Origin: Bimastos eiseni
Lineage: Eukaryota > Annelida > Clitellata > Crassiclitellata > Lumbricidae
Length of the DNA stretch: 64,000 nucleotides
Assembly (NCBI GenBank): GCA_959347315.1
Contig: OY365810.1
Location: forward strand, 29,564,924-29,628,923
Direction of reading: 5' to 3'
The notes below the pieces were generated by a model, which was given only the letters and a program-made list of their open reading frames with translations, was not told where the DNA came from and did not search any database. Positions 49,501 through 58,170 of this stretch are shown in pieces. Made by a program: the position numbers and the translations under genes. Each line of letters opens with the position of its first letter. Within the stretch, counting starts at the first letter, position 1.

Positions 49501-52500
49501 CGTCCTGTGCTTAATGCTTATCGTTGGTTTGTCTGGGTTGCAAGTTCAGTAAACCAATGGCAATAGCGGCTGATAATAAGTGAGCATATGCCGCTTCGAT
49601 CAAATGTCAGCTTTATCGCTCATTATCCTCACCTCGCCATCTGTTTCTAATGGCATTTTGCTGTTAAATTTTAAGAATACATGGGTTTGTTATGTTTGAT
49701 CTGTCAAGACTATATAGATTGCAGCAAACGATGATATAATATTAAGTGGCATTATTCTACAAGACATGAAGGAAAGTTTGAGTGCCTGTCCAGACAAGTT
49801 CGAATTGACTGAGCAAATTGTGTGAGCCAAAGCTTTACTGAACAGCAGATGTTTTGAAAGCTGAAAGCAGTAAGTCAGAAACAATGATCAAGGTCAGATT
49901 TTTTGATGAAGCTCTTTAGCTAGGAGAAAAGGACCGTTCTCTGATAGGGAACTCATAAAAGATTGCTTGAGGATATTTATTAAGATGATCTCTCTAGATA
50001 AATCGACTATAATAGAGAATACCACCTGTCTAATATTACATCAAACTGTGGCAAGGCGGGTGATGATTTAATTCCCAACATTCACACAAGTTCACACACG
50101 CTAATTGTAAGATTTAAAGGACATTATCATGACAGGAAGTTAGCTGAGAAAGTTATGAACAAAGATAAATCACTTAATATGGGCTTATTGGGCTAGTTGT
50201 TGAGGAATGAAATGATAAATGGAATGAAAGAAAAGTGTTTAAAGTCAGATGAGGTGCCCTTGGGCCAGCTCTGTTGTTAAAATTACTTGATAAGTGGGTT
50301 ATCTTTTACCTTCTAGATATTTATCTTCATATTCTGTCGGTCTACTATCTTGTTTGGTAAAACCTTTGCCAAAAACAGAATCGATTAGTTTACTTTATTT
50401 TATGGAGGAGAAGGAGGCATAGTTATGTTTAGATTTAATCTAGTTTAAACAATAATTGAATTATTTCTACTGAAAATCACTATTTTGATTAATACTCAAC
50501 TCTATCAAAATTCTGTATAGGTGTTGTACTCAAAATCAAAAGTTGAACACATTAAATTATGATTTAAAGGACATGGGTCGCAATGATGTTCCCACTAGAA
50601 ACCGTTTAGAGCAATGTAATTTTAAAGTTTTTTTGCAGCTTGCTTTGCCAAATTACCAATCAAACAGAAATAATTAACTTTCAAACTTAGATTGTGTTTC
50701 AGTTTGAGAAGTCTTATTGACCAAAGTCTTCAAAAGTCTTAAAAGTTATATACTAGTCCTTGTGAAGTCCTTGTGTACCTACGCATATCCTTGTCTGCAG
50801 CCCTGATTATGGTAAAACACATCTTGGGTGCTAACTGCTCAAACTCCTTCTGAGCAGGTACTGGCTCCCACTGCGTCATGTGTTAAATATTGTAAAATAT
50901 GAAATCAATCAACTAAAGTTTATTTGGCAATCCAATAGACAGAACAAGAATGACAATTATACAAATCTTATAATTATTGCTATTGGATCACCCACGAGAC
51001 CCAATCAGGGATGGGAAGATCCTACTGGTTAGGGCCACCTAGGGATGTTCGATGTGACAGTGAACAATAGCACCAATTATCGTTTTTGAACTATTATAAG
51101 CCTGTACAAAATAACAATTCTTTGCATAATATTAACTGAAAACTTAACTAAACTTAATTAATAACCTAGCTATCCTAGTTACAGCTATTGATTCATAACA
51201 TGATAGTTAGCAAGTTGCACCAACGCCAGCCACAGGACTAGAGAGTAGAGTAACTTTTCATCTCTCATCCTTGTTCATCCAGTATAGCCATCCTCCACTT
51301 AGACTTGAACTGACGTACATTTGTTGCATGGATTCTTACTATTCCAATGTGCGCTGCACGCAATAATGTAGGCTGGTCATTCACTAATAGTGATGAAAAA
51401 GATGAAGAAGAGGTGTTAAAAATCGTAGTAGAACACAGCCATTGTTTGCCGCCTACATCTCTGTCTGGATGCGTGGATTTCAGTGGGAACACCAATGAAT
51501 GTATTTATGTATCTGATTTATGTACCTAAGGCATAATCATTTTTATTCTTCTTAGATGCATTTATGTGTTGACATTTTTTATTGATTCTGGTGTTCGAAG
51601 CGGATGAGCCTATAACAAGGGAGTGTGCTGTAGCTGTAAAAATATCCAGCTGTGCTGAATGGATCACACCTAAATTCAATTATATAACTCAGATCAATTA
51701 TAGTTATTGAATTTCACACCTTTGGCACCAATCACAGGACCATCTATTGGTGGGTCTGTGGTGTCTCCTGGCCAAGCTCAAGTCCTGTATGGACAAAACA
51801 GATGTGTTCTGGTGTCTCATATTTGTTTTCCTGGCTGATCACACTTGTAAGTCATGTTTAGTAGGGCCCATCATCAGAGACGAGATTCAGGGCCTTTCAC
51901 ACCTTCGCCCATATAGGAGCTGAGTTGGGTCTGGAGACACAACAGACCCGACTACCCCTTGTGCACGAGTACAGCCATATGAATTTTGGAAAAGGTCTTC
52001 ATCGGTGGACATGTAGAGACTAACCATCAAATCTAATCCGTCTTTGACGGTTGACACGAATACAGAGTCTGTTTTGACGACGATCGAGTATTACACGCTG
52101 ACATTGTCATTCGAAATTCGACAGTGTTGTGTACAGTGGACCGAGAGCATTGTTTCTTGTGCTTTAGATTTGCCTGTGAGTGTCTGATGTAGAAGGGAGT
52201 CTGTTGGCTCATTGAATCTTTGCCAACAGACTGTGAGTTTTGAACTGAACTCTGAACAGCAGATACGGTGCACGGCTGAATGAAACATTTCAAATGAGAT
52301 CTAAGTATAGTGGAAGTTGATGCAGTTAGATGTTACTGGAATGACTCTTTTCCTGCCTCCTTTGGTCCAGTGTAACGACCATTATTGCAGCTAAAGCCAG
52401 CATTCTTCAGACTCTACTGGTTGATTTGCTTAATTTATATTGCTCTATGCTGTCAACGCGGACTTTTTTCTCCAGTTGTTTGCTGTTACTGCTAATTCTC

Positions 52501-55500
52501 TGATTTACCCCCATAGACCCAGTTGATTTCTGTGTTATGCAAGTGTAGTTAGTGTAATTATGTAGTGTAATTGTAAATGTACCTGTAGAGTGTAATACAT
52601 GTAGTGTATAGTAGTGTGTTCATTGAATATCCAACAGGTGCATTTGTAGTTTACTATATGTACTGGGCATCTAAATTAATGAATCTAATCAAATCACTTG
52701 TTAGCACCATAAACACATTACCATAGTCATCATCAGTTGATGGTTGATTTAAGGGAGAATCAGATATATTTTATGATGTCATGCTTTTCTATGCAGAGTG
52801 ATACTTTCATTGACTGATTTGCTGTGTTTTAATCCTAGATCGAGTGTTGAAAATATACAGCTTAAGTGCTAGGCCAGATAGACTTCGTTTTTGTGCTCTA
52901 CATGTCAACATCGAATTTCAAGTTTCAACAACTCTTACACCTTTTCTGCATGACTGATATGCATGGAATGTAGCTCAAAGTACATTTAGCATTGTGGTTG
53001 GATTGTGCAATATACATTGAATTTATTCAATCAATCAATCAACGCAATTTATATAGCGCCGCCGCTTCTTCAAGATAACTATTCAGAGGCACTCCCAACC
53101 CAGGCCTGGACAAAAAGAAAAGTCTTAAGAATTTTATAAAAATATTCTTACAATACAAAGTCTCAAAAGACACCAGTTGAACAGAGTTGCAATCTGAGTC
53201 TTTTGATTTGTTAGGCAAAGTCAACTTAATGATCATTAATTAATACCTTTAATTAATACCTGTTATGGCTGTTGCATTGTAGCTTGATTGTGTAATAATG
53301 ACTTGTGAATGTTTTTTCCACATAGGGTTAGAGTCTGTTTCCGTTGATCCGGTCAGTGTTAATGCTGTGGAGGGAGAGTCTGTCCGATTCCAGTGTATCG
53401 TCATTGGCTCACTTCCATCATTCACCATTTTATGGGAGCACAATGGACGGATGATTTCAACAGATGACACTCATCGGTACGTACATCTATGCTTCCACTA
53501 TGCCAAACCTAAAATGCCCCCCCTCCAGTGTTGTTAGGATGACACCAATCCAGTCGGTCTGGGATCCAATCCAAAGGAATCCAATTTCACATGCAGTTCA
53601 ACCACTTCTGTGATAAGTTAAATGGTAAGTGATGGTTTTAAAAGAAATTAAAAGTTAAAAAATGAAACAAAAGTTATAAAGACTGGAGCAATTAGAAAGA
53701 AGGGAACATTAAAAAGAAATTCAATGGGAAAGTTTACAAGGAATTAAATCTTCAACAGAAACGATGAGTGAAGATTCAATAAATATTGTAAGCAAAGTAA
53801 CAGTATCGATTAAGATATTTGCGGGTGGGGCAGGGGTGCTAGAATGGTTGCTGGTTACCCTGCTGTTCACAGAATCTTTCTCCTTGAGTGAAACAACGCA
53901 ATTATTCCGAAGTTCATTCATATATAAGTTCAGCTAAAAACAAGTTCAGCCAAGTCATTTGAAATGGGGCATGTTTGTTTAGACATTTAGTTTATGTAGG
54001 TCAATCCTAACGTTTCTGCCTTTATGACCTCAAATATAGCTTTGAATGGTTTTCTTTCATGTATTTATGTCAGTTCTCAGCCTTTATGATCTCAAAAGCA
54101 GCTCTGAATGGTCTTCTTTCATTTATAATTATGTATCTAATTCAGCTCTCTGCCTTTATGTCCTCAAAAGCAGCTCTGATATGCATTTTTATGTATTTTG
54201 TTTGAATTGCAATTGCGTAACAATTGCTTAACATCTGTTCTCTTTGTTATAGATTAGATTCACAGCAGTTAAATGTAAAATTGTAAATGTAAAATTTTCT
54301 ATGGAGACCACATTATGACCCTACGATAACTCTTACTATTCCAACAGTGCTCAATTAATAATGTTGTATTCACACTGCCGGTTGAGGTCTAATGTTGGTA
54401 AAATCAGAAGATAAGGGACTAAGGTAAAGTTAAGCTGTGATGAGATTGTTTATGTTTTGCCTTTTTTCAATTGCTATAGCAGGTCTATTCTCATGATTCT
54501 TTGAGCATCTTGAAACCTTCGTTTCATCTAAGCCTATTCCATATTCTAGATTTTTAACATAACTTTCATGTGTCTTTTGTCTCTTTAAATCAACTAATTT
54601 GTATTCACCGCCTCATTCATTTGTCAGTTGTGAAATCACCGCAGGCATTGTCTTTTGCGCACACATGTATATTGCAACAGATGGTACCAGAATGGTCATT
54701 TCTATGTATGAACTTCCTTTAACAAGATGTTTTGCATTAATTCATTAATTAATTAATTCATTCTGGGTACTTACATAGCGCCCATTCAAGAAACCTACTC
54801 AGGGGTGCTCCCAGCCCAGCAGCTGCTATAAAGAAATACTTCAGTGATTTATATAACTAGGTTTGATTGATCAGGGCCTGCAAAAGCGCAATTCCGAGGT
54901 GCTTTATGCTGACATGCCTTTAGTTGGTTGCCAGGTGTTAGATATCTAGATGTTTGAAAACCAATGAGAAATATTGAGCTTTGAGACATTTATGAAAGGA
55001 AGTGACAGAATTTAATTTTTTAATTCATCCACCCACTCTTTCTTAAATTGCTTGCTCTTGTATTCAGTTGCAAGCAGTTGAATATAGAGAATGAAACTTC
55101 TAGGTTAATCTTGACAAGTACTTTAGGCCTGAGTTTAAAGAGACTGATAAGCAATGACTGTATTTTGCATGGGATCATCTCTATACACTACGGACTGATT
55201 TGCATTCTACACTTGGGTTTAGAGAGTGAGGGGTGCAGTCACCCATGGAACTCTGGGTATTGTGGAACATCCATCAGTAGAGAAGTTAGGGTTCATAGTT
55301 GATACCATACCACTGATGACAACTCTTGGTTGTATACTATAGCCAGATTATATTATATGGCTCAGATGAATGTGACTGTATTAGACAATAGACAGGTACT
55401 GCTGATCACTTGATTGAATTCCTGGGCATGTCAAGGTGTCGCACCTGTTGGCTGGAAACAACAGGAAATTTCGGCTTTGTTGGATCGACCAGAAATCCTG

Positions 55501-56614
55501 GATCTATTATTCCGCTGGTGCAATGGTCACTTAGAAGCCATCAATCCCAAACTGATCTCTTGTCAATCCCAAACTGGTCTCTTGTCAATCCCAAACTGGT
55601 CTCTTGTCAATCCCAAACTGGTTTCTTGTCAATCCCAAACTGGTCTCTTGTCAATCCCAAACTGGTCTCTTGTCAATCCCAAACTGGTTTCTTGTCAATC
55701 CCAAACTGGTCTCTTGTCAATCCCAAACTGGTCTCTAGTCAATCCCAAACTGGTCTCTTGGATTTCTGTGTCCTCCAAAGATGGCAGTTGTCACTCGCCT
55801 ATCTAAAGTCCTAACGATGCTTGACCTCGACTTACCAGTTCTCTATGACGCAGTCTTGCATGTTGGTCTGTTAATGCAGCTTTTGAGAATTTTGCCTCAG
55901 TGTCTGGTGGATCATAAGTCTTCCTTCATAACAGGAGGACCATTGCAACACTTGGAGAGTGGGCCTATACAGGCGAATGGTCAGCCTAGAAATTGTGTCG
56001 TCTGTTCGCGTCTCTTCAATGCTTACATTAACGAAAAACTCTTCTAAATATAGGACTCATGCAGATTCATTGATGCAGATAACATGAAGGGATGAGTGAA
56101 TGACTTTGGTTGTGACTAAACTCTGCTTCATTCACTGTACCACCCTTCTGTCCAAACTTCCTTGATGACACTGATATGCGCTGACCCAAGTTCGGATGGG
56201 CCTGAGTTGTACATTGTACAGATTGGGACAATAGGGAAGCTCATTGATTCTATGAGCACTGATTCTATTATAAACAGCCATGACCCAGTGCAAACTGTGG
56301 CTCACTTTTGTGGACGTCTGAGCATGAGCCATGCTAAAAGAAGAGCGGTTAGATATTGTAGAATTTTAATATGTCAATACATGACAATGGTCACAATATT
56401 ATAATAATAACAATGAAAATCATTTTTATTACTGTTGTTATTGTTATAATTGTACATTTTGTTCTGATGTTTTGTTTGTTCAGGATAACAGTTGTTGAAC
56501 AGCTTGGGGTTCTGCAGATGGTGAATGTGACTGTGAAGGATGAAGGACAGTACAGGTGTGTGGTTGCGAAACAGACCAGCTCCACAGCCACCCTGACTGT
56601 AGCACCAGCAACAG
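30814..56614 (+). CDS. Ig-domain cell-surface receptor, DCC/neogenin/protogenin-like, 5' part
   Basis: Probable type I membrane receptor of the Ig superfamily. Exons found: 30814-30892, 32674-32976, 53326-53476 and 56484-56614; junctions are GT/AG and phases run 1, 1, 2, 1. The first exon encodes MARRIGFIIASCLKCLLSFS and a few more residues, a basic start plus hydrophobic core typical of a signal peptide. Exon 2 is one Ig domain: FYFTEEPGG, a B-strand Cys in VDCRAV, ITWRKDD, LENGSLCIERL and SDEGIYECLAAHQLGTIVS. The last motif resembles the first Ig of DCC/neogenin (PDEGLYQC...LGTIVS). Exons 3-4 form Ig2: GESVRFQCIVIG, FTILWEHNG, then DEGQYRCVVAK. Later Ig and FNIII domains, the membrane segment and the cytoplasmic tail are not in view, so the exact subfamily is open; Robo or other Ig-CAMs are alternatives. 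Intron 2 is about 20.3 kb and repeat-filled. Confidence 0.75.
31133..31205 (+). repeat. tRNA-like SINE head
   Basis: GATGGTCTAGTGGTTAGCGC is a near-ideal box A region, followed after about 28 bp by a degenerate box B (GGGGCATCAAATCTCC). It does not fold as a full tRNA with a matched acceptor stem, so I call a SINE promoter head rather than a tRNA gene. Located in intron 1 of the Ig-receptor gene. Confidence 0.55.
31490..32673. other. Ig-receptor intron 1, remaining part
   Basis: AT-rich intronic DNA. A phrase close to GTGCCTTTTCATGCTG occurs twice (31420, 32010), hinting at an old dispersed repeat. The acceptor at 32671-32673 is TTTGTGTTTCAG. No other feature was seen. Confidence 0.5.
33030..33285 (+). 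repeat. tRNA-derived SINE, family 2, copy 1
   Basis: Starts with a tRNA-like region (GTCGTGGTTGGTGTGCTGG as box A area, GGTCGGGGTTCAAAG as box B). The body holds GAGATTTCTGC and GAGATGGCAAGGTAGAGGAC, both repeated in the inverted copy at 48915-49185. Lies just inside intron 2 of the receptor gene. Confidence 0.7.
33345..33494. repeat. 25-bp minisatellite, six copies
   Basis: Six head-to-tail copies of a 25-bp unit containing GGTTGATGCTTGGGTTGA, with only four single-base differences. As 25 is not a multiple of three, the minus-strand frame through it gives a periodic Asn/Gln/Ser-rich peptide, which I regard as artefact. Confidence 0.93.
34188..34340. repeat. degenerate GAGACTCAA-type tandem
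   Basis: About ten irregular copies of GAGACTCAA(T/C)TGA with spacers, including two copies of TCAGTTGAATATCTTG. Intronic. Confidence 0.75.
35463..35877 (-). mobile_element. hAT-type miniature element, family B, copy 2
   Basis: A 415-bp copy of the element at 12328-12651 in reverse orientation. On the + strand it starts CAGGGCATAACCGG and ends ATTATGCCCTA. A perfect 8-bp duplication GTGGTAGG flanks it (35455-35462 and 35878-35885). Internal matches include the GTACCC...ATCCG and TTTTGC...CATTATG segments of copy 1. Confidence 0.9.
35886..35995 (+). repeat. dispersed repeat R, copy 1
   Basis: Shares CTTTATCCAGGCTTTTGACT and the preceding GTGATAAC..GGATCATTAG with sequences at 44085-44190 and 56688-56765. 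No coding content or terminal repeats are visible; it may be the edge of a larger unidentified element. Confidence 0.6.
36116..36222. repeat. cluster of interleaved short palindromes
   Basis: Six or seven alternating forward and reverse copies of a ~16-bp unit, CAGCATAACTGTTACG and its complement-like form CAGCATAACAGTTACG. The stretch can fold into several alternative hairpins. Confidence 0.8.
36590..37132. mobile_element. probable hAT-type element with ACCGG subterminal motifs
   Basis: A 543-bp segment starting TAGGGTTGCTAATACCGG and ending CGGTTATCGTTTAACATCC + ATA. The ends are weak inverted repeats, and ACCGGT/CCGGTT motifs cluster within 80 bp of both ends, as in hAT subterminal regions. 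ATTTACTT flanks both sides, but the host DNA is itself an ACTT-rich repeat, so that duplication is weak evidence. Confidence 0.55.
37133..37350. repeat. (ACTT)n / TTACTTAT microsatellite
   Basis: Long degenerate array of ACTT units with TTTACTTACTTA variants, including a direct duplication around CAGTTAATTATTAATACTTA (37156-37200). Confidence 0.9.
37840..38150 (-). repeat. tRNA-derived SINE, family 1, degenerate copy
   Basis: Reverse orientation. Keeps CTGACA..GCTGCAGTAGGATTACAAGC, 'GATGATTGCAAGTTATTACGGGAGTCGAC' in part and the GCCATGCAAGG..ACC block shared with 38985-39250 and 57895-58170. The tRNA head is poorly preserved; the A/T-rich tail is an ATAATAATA tract. Confidence 0.55.
38255..38345 (-). 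mobile_element. CR1/L2-like LINE 3' end
   Basis: On the + strand ATTCATTCATTC then GCATTTATATAGCACCCCTT and CAGAGGCAC, i.e. in reverse a truncated 3' UTR with a (GAAT)n tail. Same signature as at 53030, 54755 and 61860. Confidence 0.55.
38540..38632. repeat. (GA)n-rich tract
   Basis: GAGAGACAGA/GGGAGGGAGA purine run. It produces an Arg/Glu-rich frame on + and a Ser/Leu-rich one on - that are not real proteins. Confidence 0.9.
38985..39250 (-). repeat. tRNA-derived SINE, family 1
   Basis: Reverse orientation. Head at ~39250-39195 in reverse reads through GGATGCATAACTGAGGAATC to AGTTCAATACACG (box B). The body contains the shared ACTAGTCAAC and GGCAGCCATACAAGGCGCC. The tail is an ATT/ATA microsatellite. 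It is about 70-80% like 57895-58170 by eye. Confidence 0.7.
39905..41090. repeat. GAGAGAGGAATGGCTTT minisatellite interrupted by an insertion
   Basis: About 35-bp units containing GAGAGAGGAATGGCTTT and TATTTAGTTATAG occur on both sides (39910-40018 and 40973-41085) of the fold-back element at 40021-40972. This supports the view that the element inserted into, or moved together with, the array. Confidence 0.7.
40021..40972. mobile_element. fold-back element with tandem-repeat arms and minisatellite core
   Basis: The left arm (40021-40185) contains GACGTTTTAGCGCAGCCG, then GCAGGACGTTTTGACACAT and several further copies of the 15-bp unit GACGTTTTGACACAT, then GCAGATCTCTGATACAAT. The right arm (about 40887-40972) carries the inverted parts: ATTGTATCAGATATCTGC, CAAAACGTCCTGC, GCCAAAACGGC. 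Between them, ~40280-40740 holds about a dozen ~35-bp units containing AGCTGGATTGATGAAAA and AATCATG, with a 141-bp higher-order period (40391 against 40532). No open frame for a transposase is present. Confidence 0.75.
41482..41784. mobile_element. second, smaller fold-back element with related core
   Basis: The left arm (41482-41540) has two copies of GGTTCGATAGTCCGA/G plus TAGTCCAAAGATT. The right arm (about 41735-41784) has AATCTTTGGACTAGCTATCG and CGAACCTTCGGACTATAG, their inverse. The core (41550-41640) contains AGCTGGATTGATAAAAAAGA and AATCATGCCTGAATGG, the same unit as in the element at 40021-40972, although the arms are unrelated in sequence. Confidence 0.7.
41790..43440. other. receptor intron 2, AT-rich stretch
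   Basis: No gene, RNA or clear repeat boundary was recognised. Repeated phrases such as 'attaccgtg/attgccgtg' at 42915-43025 may be an old tandem. Confidence 0.5.
43459..43670. repeat. (AT)n/(TATG)n microsatellite cluster
   Basis: Several AT runs separated by GTATGT/ATGATGTG motifs. The open frame across it is an artefact of the repeat. Confidence 0.9.
44085..44190 (+). repeat. dispersed repeat R, copy 2
   Basis: GTTTAACGACACTGTATGAT, then GCGTCGCCCTCC and CTTTATCCAGGCTTTTGACT, matching copies at 35886 and 56688. Confidence 0.65.
44420..45620 (+). mobile_element. decayed CR1/L2-like LINE, nested insertions
   Basis: Reverse-transcriptase landmarks in broken frames: GVPQGSVLGPLLYIIYA at about 44437-44487, a relic of the Y-A-D-D box (FYADAG) near 44537, AVQQMCQAMDAL...LNASKTQVIW at 44660-44755, and a 'WLPVQHPVLQ' equivalent near 45155. 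The 3' end is GATTGCCTCTGAGTAGGTTC at 45571. The core is interrupted near 44548-44640 by SINE-like DNA and at 45396-45502 by a hAT-type MITE. The D-to-G change in the catalytic box and many stops show it is dead. Confidence 0.75.
45396..45502. mobile_element. 107-bp hAT-type MITE
   Basis: Ends AGCAATTCCCAACCT and AGGTTGGGAACTGT are inverted repeats of the well-known 'CAGxGGTTCCCAACCT' hAT style. A perfect 8-bp duplication GCTAAGGC flanks it (45388-45395, 45503-45510). It is inserted in the decayed LINE, so it is the younger of the two. Confidence 0.92.
45932..46613. repeat. paired GGGTC(GG)-rich islands
   Basis: Two blocks dense in GGGTCGGGT/GGGTCGGAT (about 45932-46045 and 46497-46613) flank ~450 bp of ordinary AT-rich DNA. 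ATAGACAC (about 45900) and ATAGAGAC (46620) lie just outside and differ at one base, so this may be a mobile element with repetitive subterminal regions. No inverted termini could be shown. Confidence 0.45.
46882..46903. repeat. (AT)n microsatellite
   Basis: Short AT run bounded by CCATCCATATA and TATGGATGAG, so that the whole forms a small inverted repeat. Confidence 0.8.
47870..48600 (+). mobile_element. internally deleted LINE (ORF1 tail joined to RT tail)
   Basis: The left half (about 47880-48160) reads, with one frameshift, as a LINE ORF1-like chain ending LLAEENNKLNHQVNDLEN, a coiled coil with the usual 'DLEN.SRRNN' lead-out, followed in another frame by NNLVVDGLSD. The right half (48361-48580) reads VKFLGVYVDQHITWNEHIEQ, LGILKRISYLLP and LYYSMIYPYM, the C-terminal connection of a reverse transcriptase. 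The endonuclease and palm domains that should lie between are missing. Confidence 0.7.
48615..48907. repeat. two tandem ~163-bp copies
   Basis: The unit contains AGAGATATG(A/G)TCGATTTTG, then TTTTTCTTGAA and CCAAATAATTTTCATCCAGC; the last motif starts at 48722 and at 48885, a 163-bp period. It adjoins the deleted LINE's 3' side and may be a repeated LINE 3' UTR or a separate satellite. Confidence 0.75.
48915..49185 (-). repeat. tRNA-derived SINE, family 2, copy 2
   Basis: In reverse it begins ATAGAGTGTAGTGCTTAGCA (box A area) and GGTTAGAAGCTCAAATCCC (box B). The body carries GAGATTTCTGC and GAGATGGCAAGGAAGAGGAC, matching 33030-33285. Confidence 0.72.
49190..53025. other. receptor intron 2, no gene seen
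   Basis: AT-rich intronic DNA. TTTCACACCTT-like phrases recur at 51711 and 51894, and a CCACC..TAGGG patch lies near 51030, both suggestive of old mobile elements without readable ends. Small open frames at 51265-51495 and 52033-52293 (minus) show no domain. Confidence 0.45.
53028..53170 (-). mobile_element. CR1/L2-like LINE 3' end
   Basis: Reverse of TTTATATAGCGCCGCC and CAGAGGCACTCCCAACCC, with a (TTGA)n tail shown as CAATCAATCAATCAA at 53029-53041. It lies ~160 bp before receptor exon 3. Confidence 0.65.
54755..54850 (-). mobile_element. CR1/L2-like LINE 3' end
   Basis: CATTCTGGGTACTTACATAG + CGCCC, then TTCAAGAAACCTACTCAGGG and GTGCTCCCAGCCC, a reversed truncated 3' UTR with ATTAATTAATTC tail. 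In receptor intron 3. Confidence 0.55.
55541..55760. repeat. 22-bp minisatellite, ten copies, 66-bp higher-order pattern
   Basis: Exactly ten 22-bp units containing AATCCCAAACTGGTCTCTTG. Variant T in GGTTTC marks units 4 and 7, so a three-unit (66-bp) period is visible over units 2-7. The array is open in more than one frame, giving false Ser/Gln-rich peptides. In receptor intron 3. Confidence 0.95.
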
Positions 56615-56687
56615 GTGAGGTCATTCAAGCTCAGAATTTAAGACTGTTCGTACTTACATAGTTGTCATTGACATGACTAATGGTTAG

Positions 56688-56765
56688 TTGCAGTTTAACA
56701 ACGCTATGTGATAACATGGAACATTAGAGTCGCCCTCCTTCTTTATCCAGGCTTGAGACTGGCAT
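56688..56765 (+). repeat. dispersed repeat R, copy 3, cut by gap
   Basis: CAGTTTAACAACGCTATGTG then AGAGTCGCCCTCC and CTTTATCCAGGCTTGAGACT; it runs into the N gap exactly where the other copies continue. Confidence 0.65.
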
Positions 56766-56965
56766 NNNNNNNNNNNNNNNNNNNNNNNNNNNNNNNNNNN
56801 NNNNNNNNNNNNNNNNNNNNNNNNNNNNNNNNNNNNNNNNNNNNNNNNNNNNNNNNNNNNNNNNNNNNNNNNNNNNNNNNNNNNNNNNNNNNNNNNNNNN
56901 NNNNNNNNNNNNNNNNNNNNNNNNNNNNNNNNNNNNNNNNNNNNNNNNNNNNNNNNNNNNNNNNN
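56766..56965. other. assembly gap (200 N)
   Basis: Exactly 200 N. The right edge is a ~18-bp tandem (56966-57080), so collapsed repeat is a likely cause. True length is unknown. Confidence 0.99.
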
Positions 56966-57080
56966 AGAAATTGGTACATCTCCATAAATTGGTACTTCTC
57001 CATAAAATGGTACATCTTCATAAATTGGTTCATCTCCATAAATTGGTACTTCTCCCTAAATTGGTACATCTCCGTGAACT
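56966..57080. repeat. 18-bp minisatellite next to the gap
   Basis: Six to seven copies of CTCCATAAATTGGTACAT with small changes. Being 18 bp it keeps one frame and yields periodic peptides that are not genes. Confidence 0.9.
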
Positions 57081-57209
57081 TTCTCCATTGTCCTCAGTCA
57101 CTTATCTAGCCCACTGCTTCTCTTATCCTTTTATTAGTCCAAGTGAAGTGATTACTCCAGTGATTCTGGTAGCGCCTGATTTTGCGAAGTCATGGATGCA
57201 TCACGAGTG

Positions 57210-57894
57210 AAATAGATAAGTCCTGAACTGCAGATCCATCTGTTTTGGTAGTGCTATAAAGCCGTAGTAACTGTAAGAAAATTCAGAATTTCAGATATAG
57301 GCGACTAAGACACGGATAACAGATGCATCAAAGAACAAACATTGGCCAATGTTAAATCAGAGATTAAGTTTTTAAATTCTGCTTGCATCAGTAAGAATTA
57401 TTTAGAAATGAGAGCTTTGTCTAGATTATTCGCTGAATCATATTCTGTCATAGTGCATTAATATTGTCTCTGTTGTCTAGGCCTATGCTAAATGCCTTTA
57501 AAATAATTACTGTATTTAAAAAATTCATATTGTTGCAACTTATAATGTATGCCAACTCCTTGCAGCAAAGTTGTGACAGGCTGACCTGATTGATCCTGGT
57601 ATGGACTGGTTAGACTTTGCTAGCAGGGAAATAATTACTAAATCAAGAAACCAGGAAATTATATTACACTAATTAATATATTTGTGATGGTTAATGGTCT
57701 CAACACTTATGTTATCGTCAAATATTTAACTCATTGAGGAAAACTATTTAAACATTTCTCAGTTTTATTTAGAATTTCATTTTCTTTGTTTTTCTCATTT
57801 AGCTGACAACAACAATTCTTTTTCTAGCCAACAGTGCTGTTTACGTCACTCAGCAATAAAGAAATAAAATTTGCTTTGATTGGTCATTGTATGT
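57210..57894. other. receptor gene 3' side, no exon recognised
   Basis: AT-rich DNA with no Ig- or FNIII-like open frame continuing the receptor in phase 1. Confidence 0.45.
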
Positions 57895-58170
57895 ATATAA
57901 TAATAATATAATATCTTCGTTTAATTTCAAACCGACAAACTGCTGTGTGATTACAAGTACAGCATGAATGTTTGATGACAAGTTATTACAGGAGTCGAAG
58001 TTAACTGACGGCAGCCATGCAGGGCGTCTATTACTTTATACATCTGATTTATCCAACACCGCTGGTTACCTAGCGAAAAAGTTCTAGTCAACCTTGGTGG
58101 ATACGGGTAGTGAACTCACTTCCTTAGCTCTGCACTCCAGTGTGTTATCCATTACTCTACGGCCCCTCCC
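57895..58170 (-). repeat. tRNA-derived SINE, family 1, best-preserved copy
   Basis: Reversed. Head reads GGGGCCGTAGAGTAATGGAT (box A) and GTGAGTTCACTACCCG (box B), then a body with TTGACTAGAACTTTTTCGC and GGCAGCCATGCAGGGCG in + orientation. It ends at an ATAATAATATA tail (57898-57912). Confidence 0.8.

Noticed and set aside
55541..55760. CRISPR-like regular repeat
   Set aside because: Units are directly adjacent with no spacers, in a eukaryotic genome; it is a minisatellite.
55410..55814. Two overlapping 130-aa frames with SQTGL/PNWSLV repeats
   Set aside because: The 22-bp minisatellite is open in more than one frame; the periodic peptide is a by-product.
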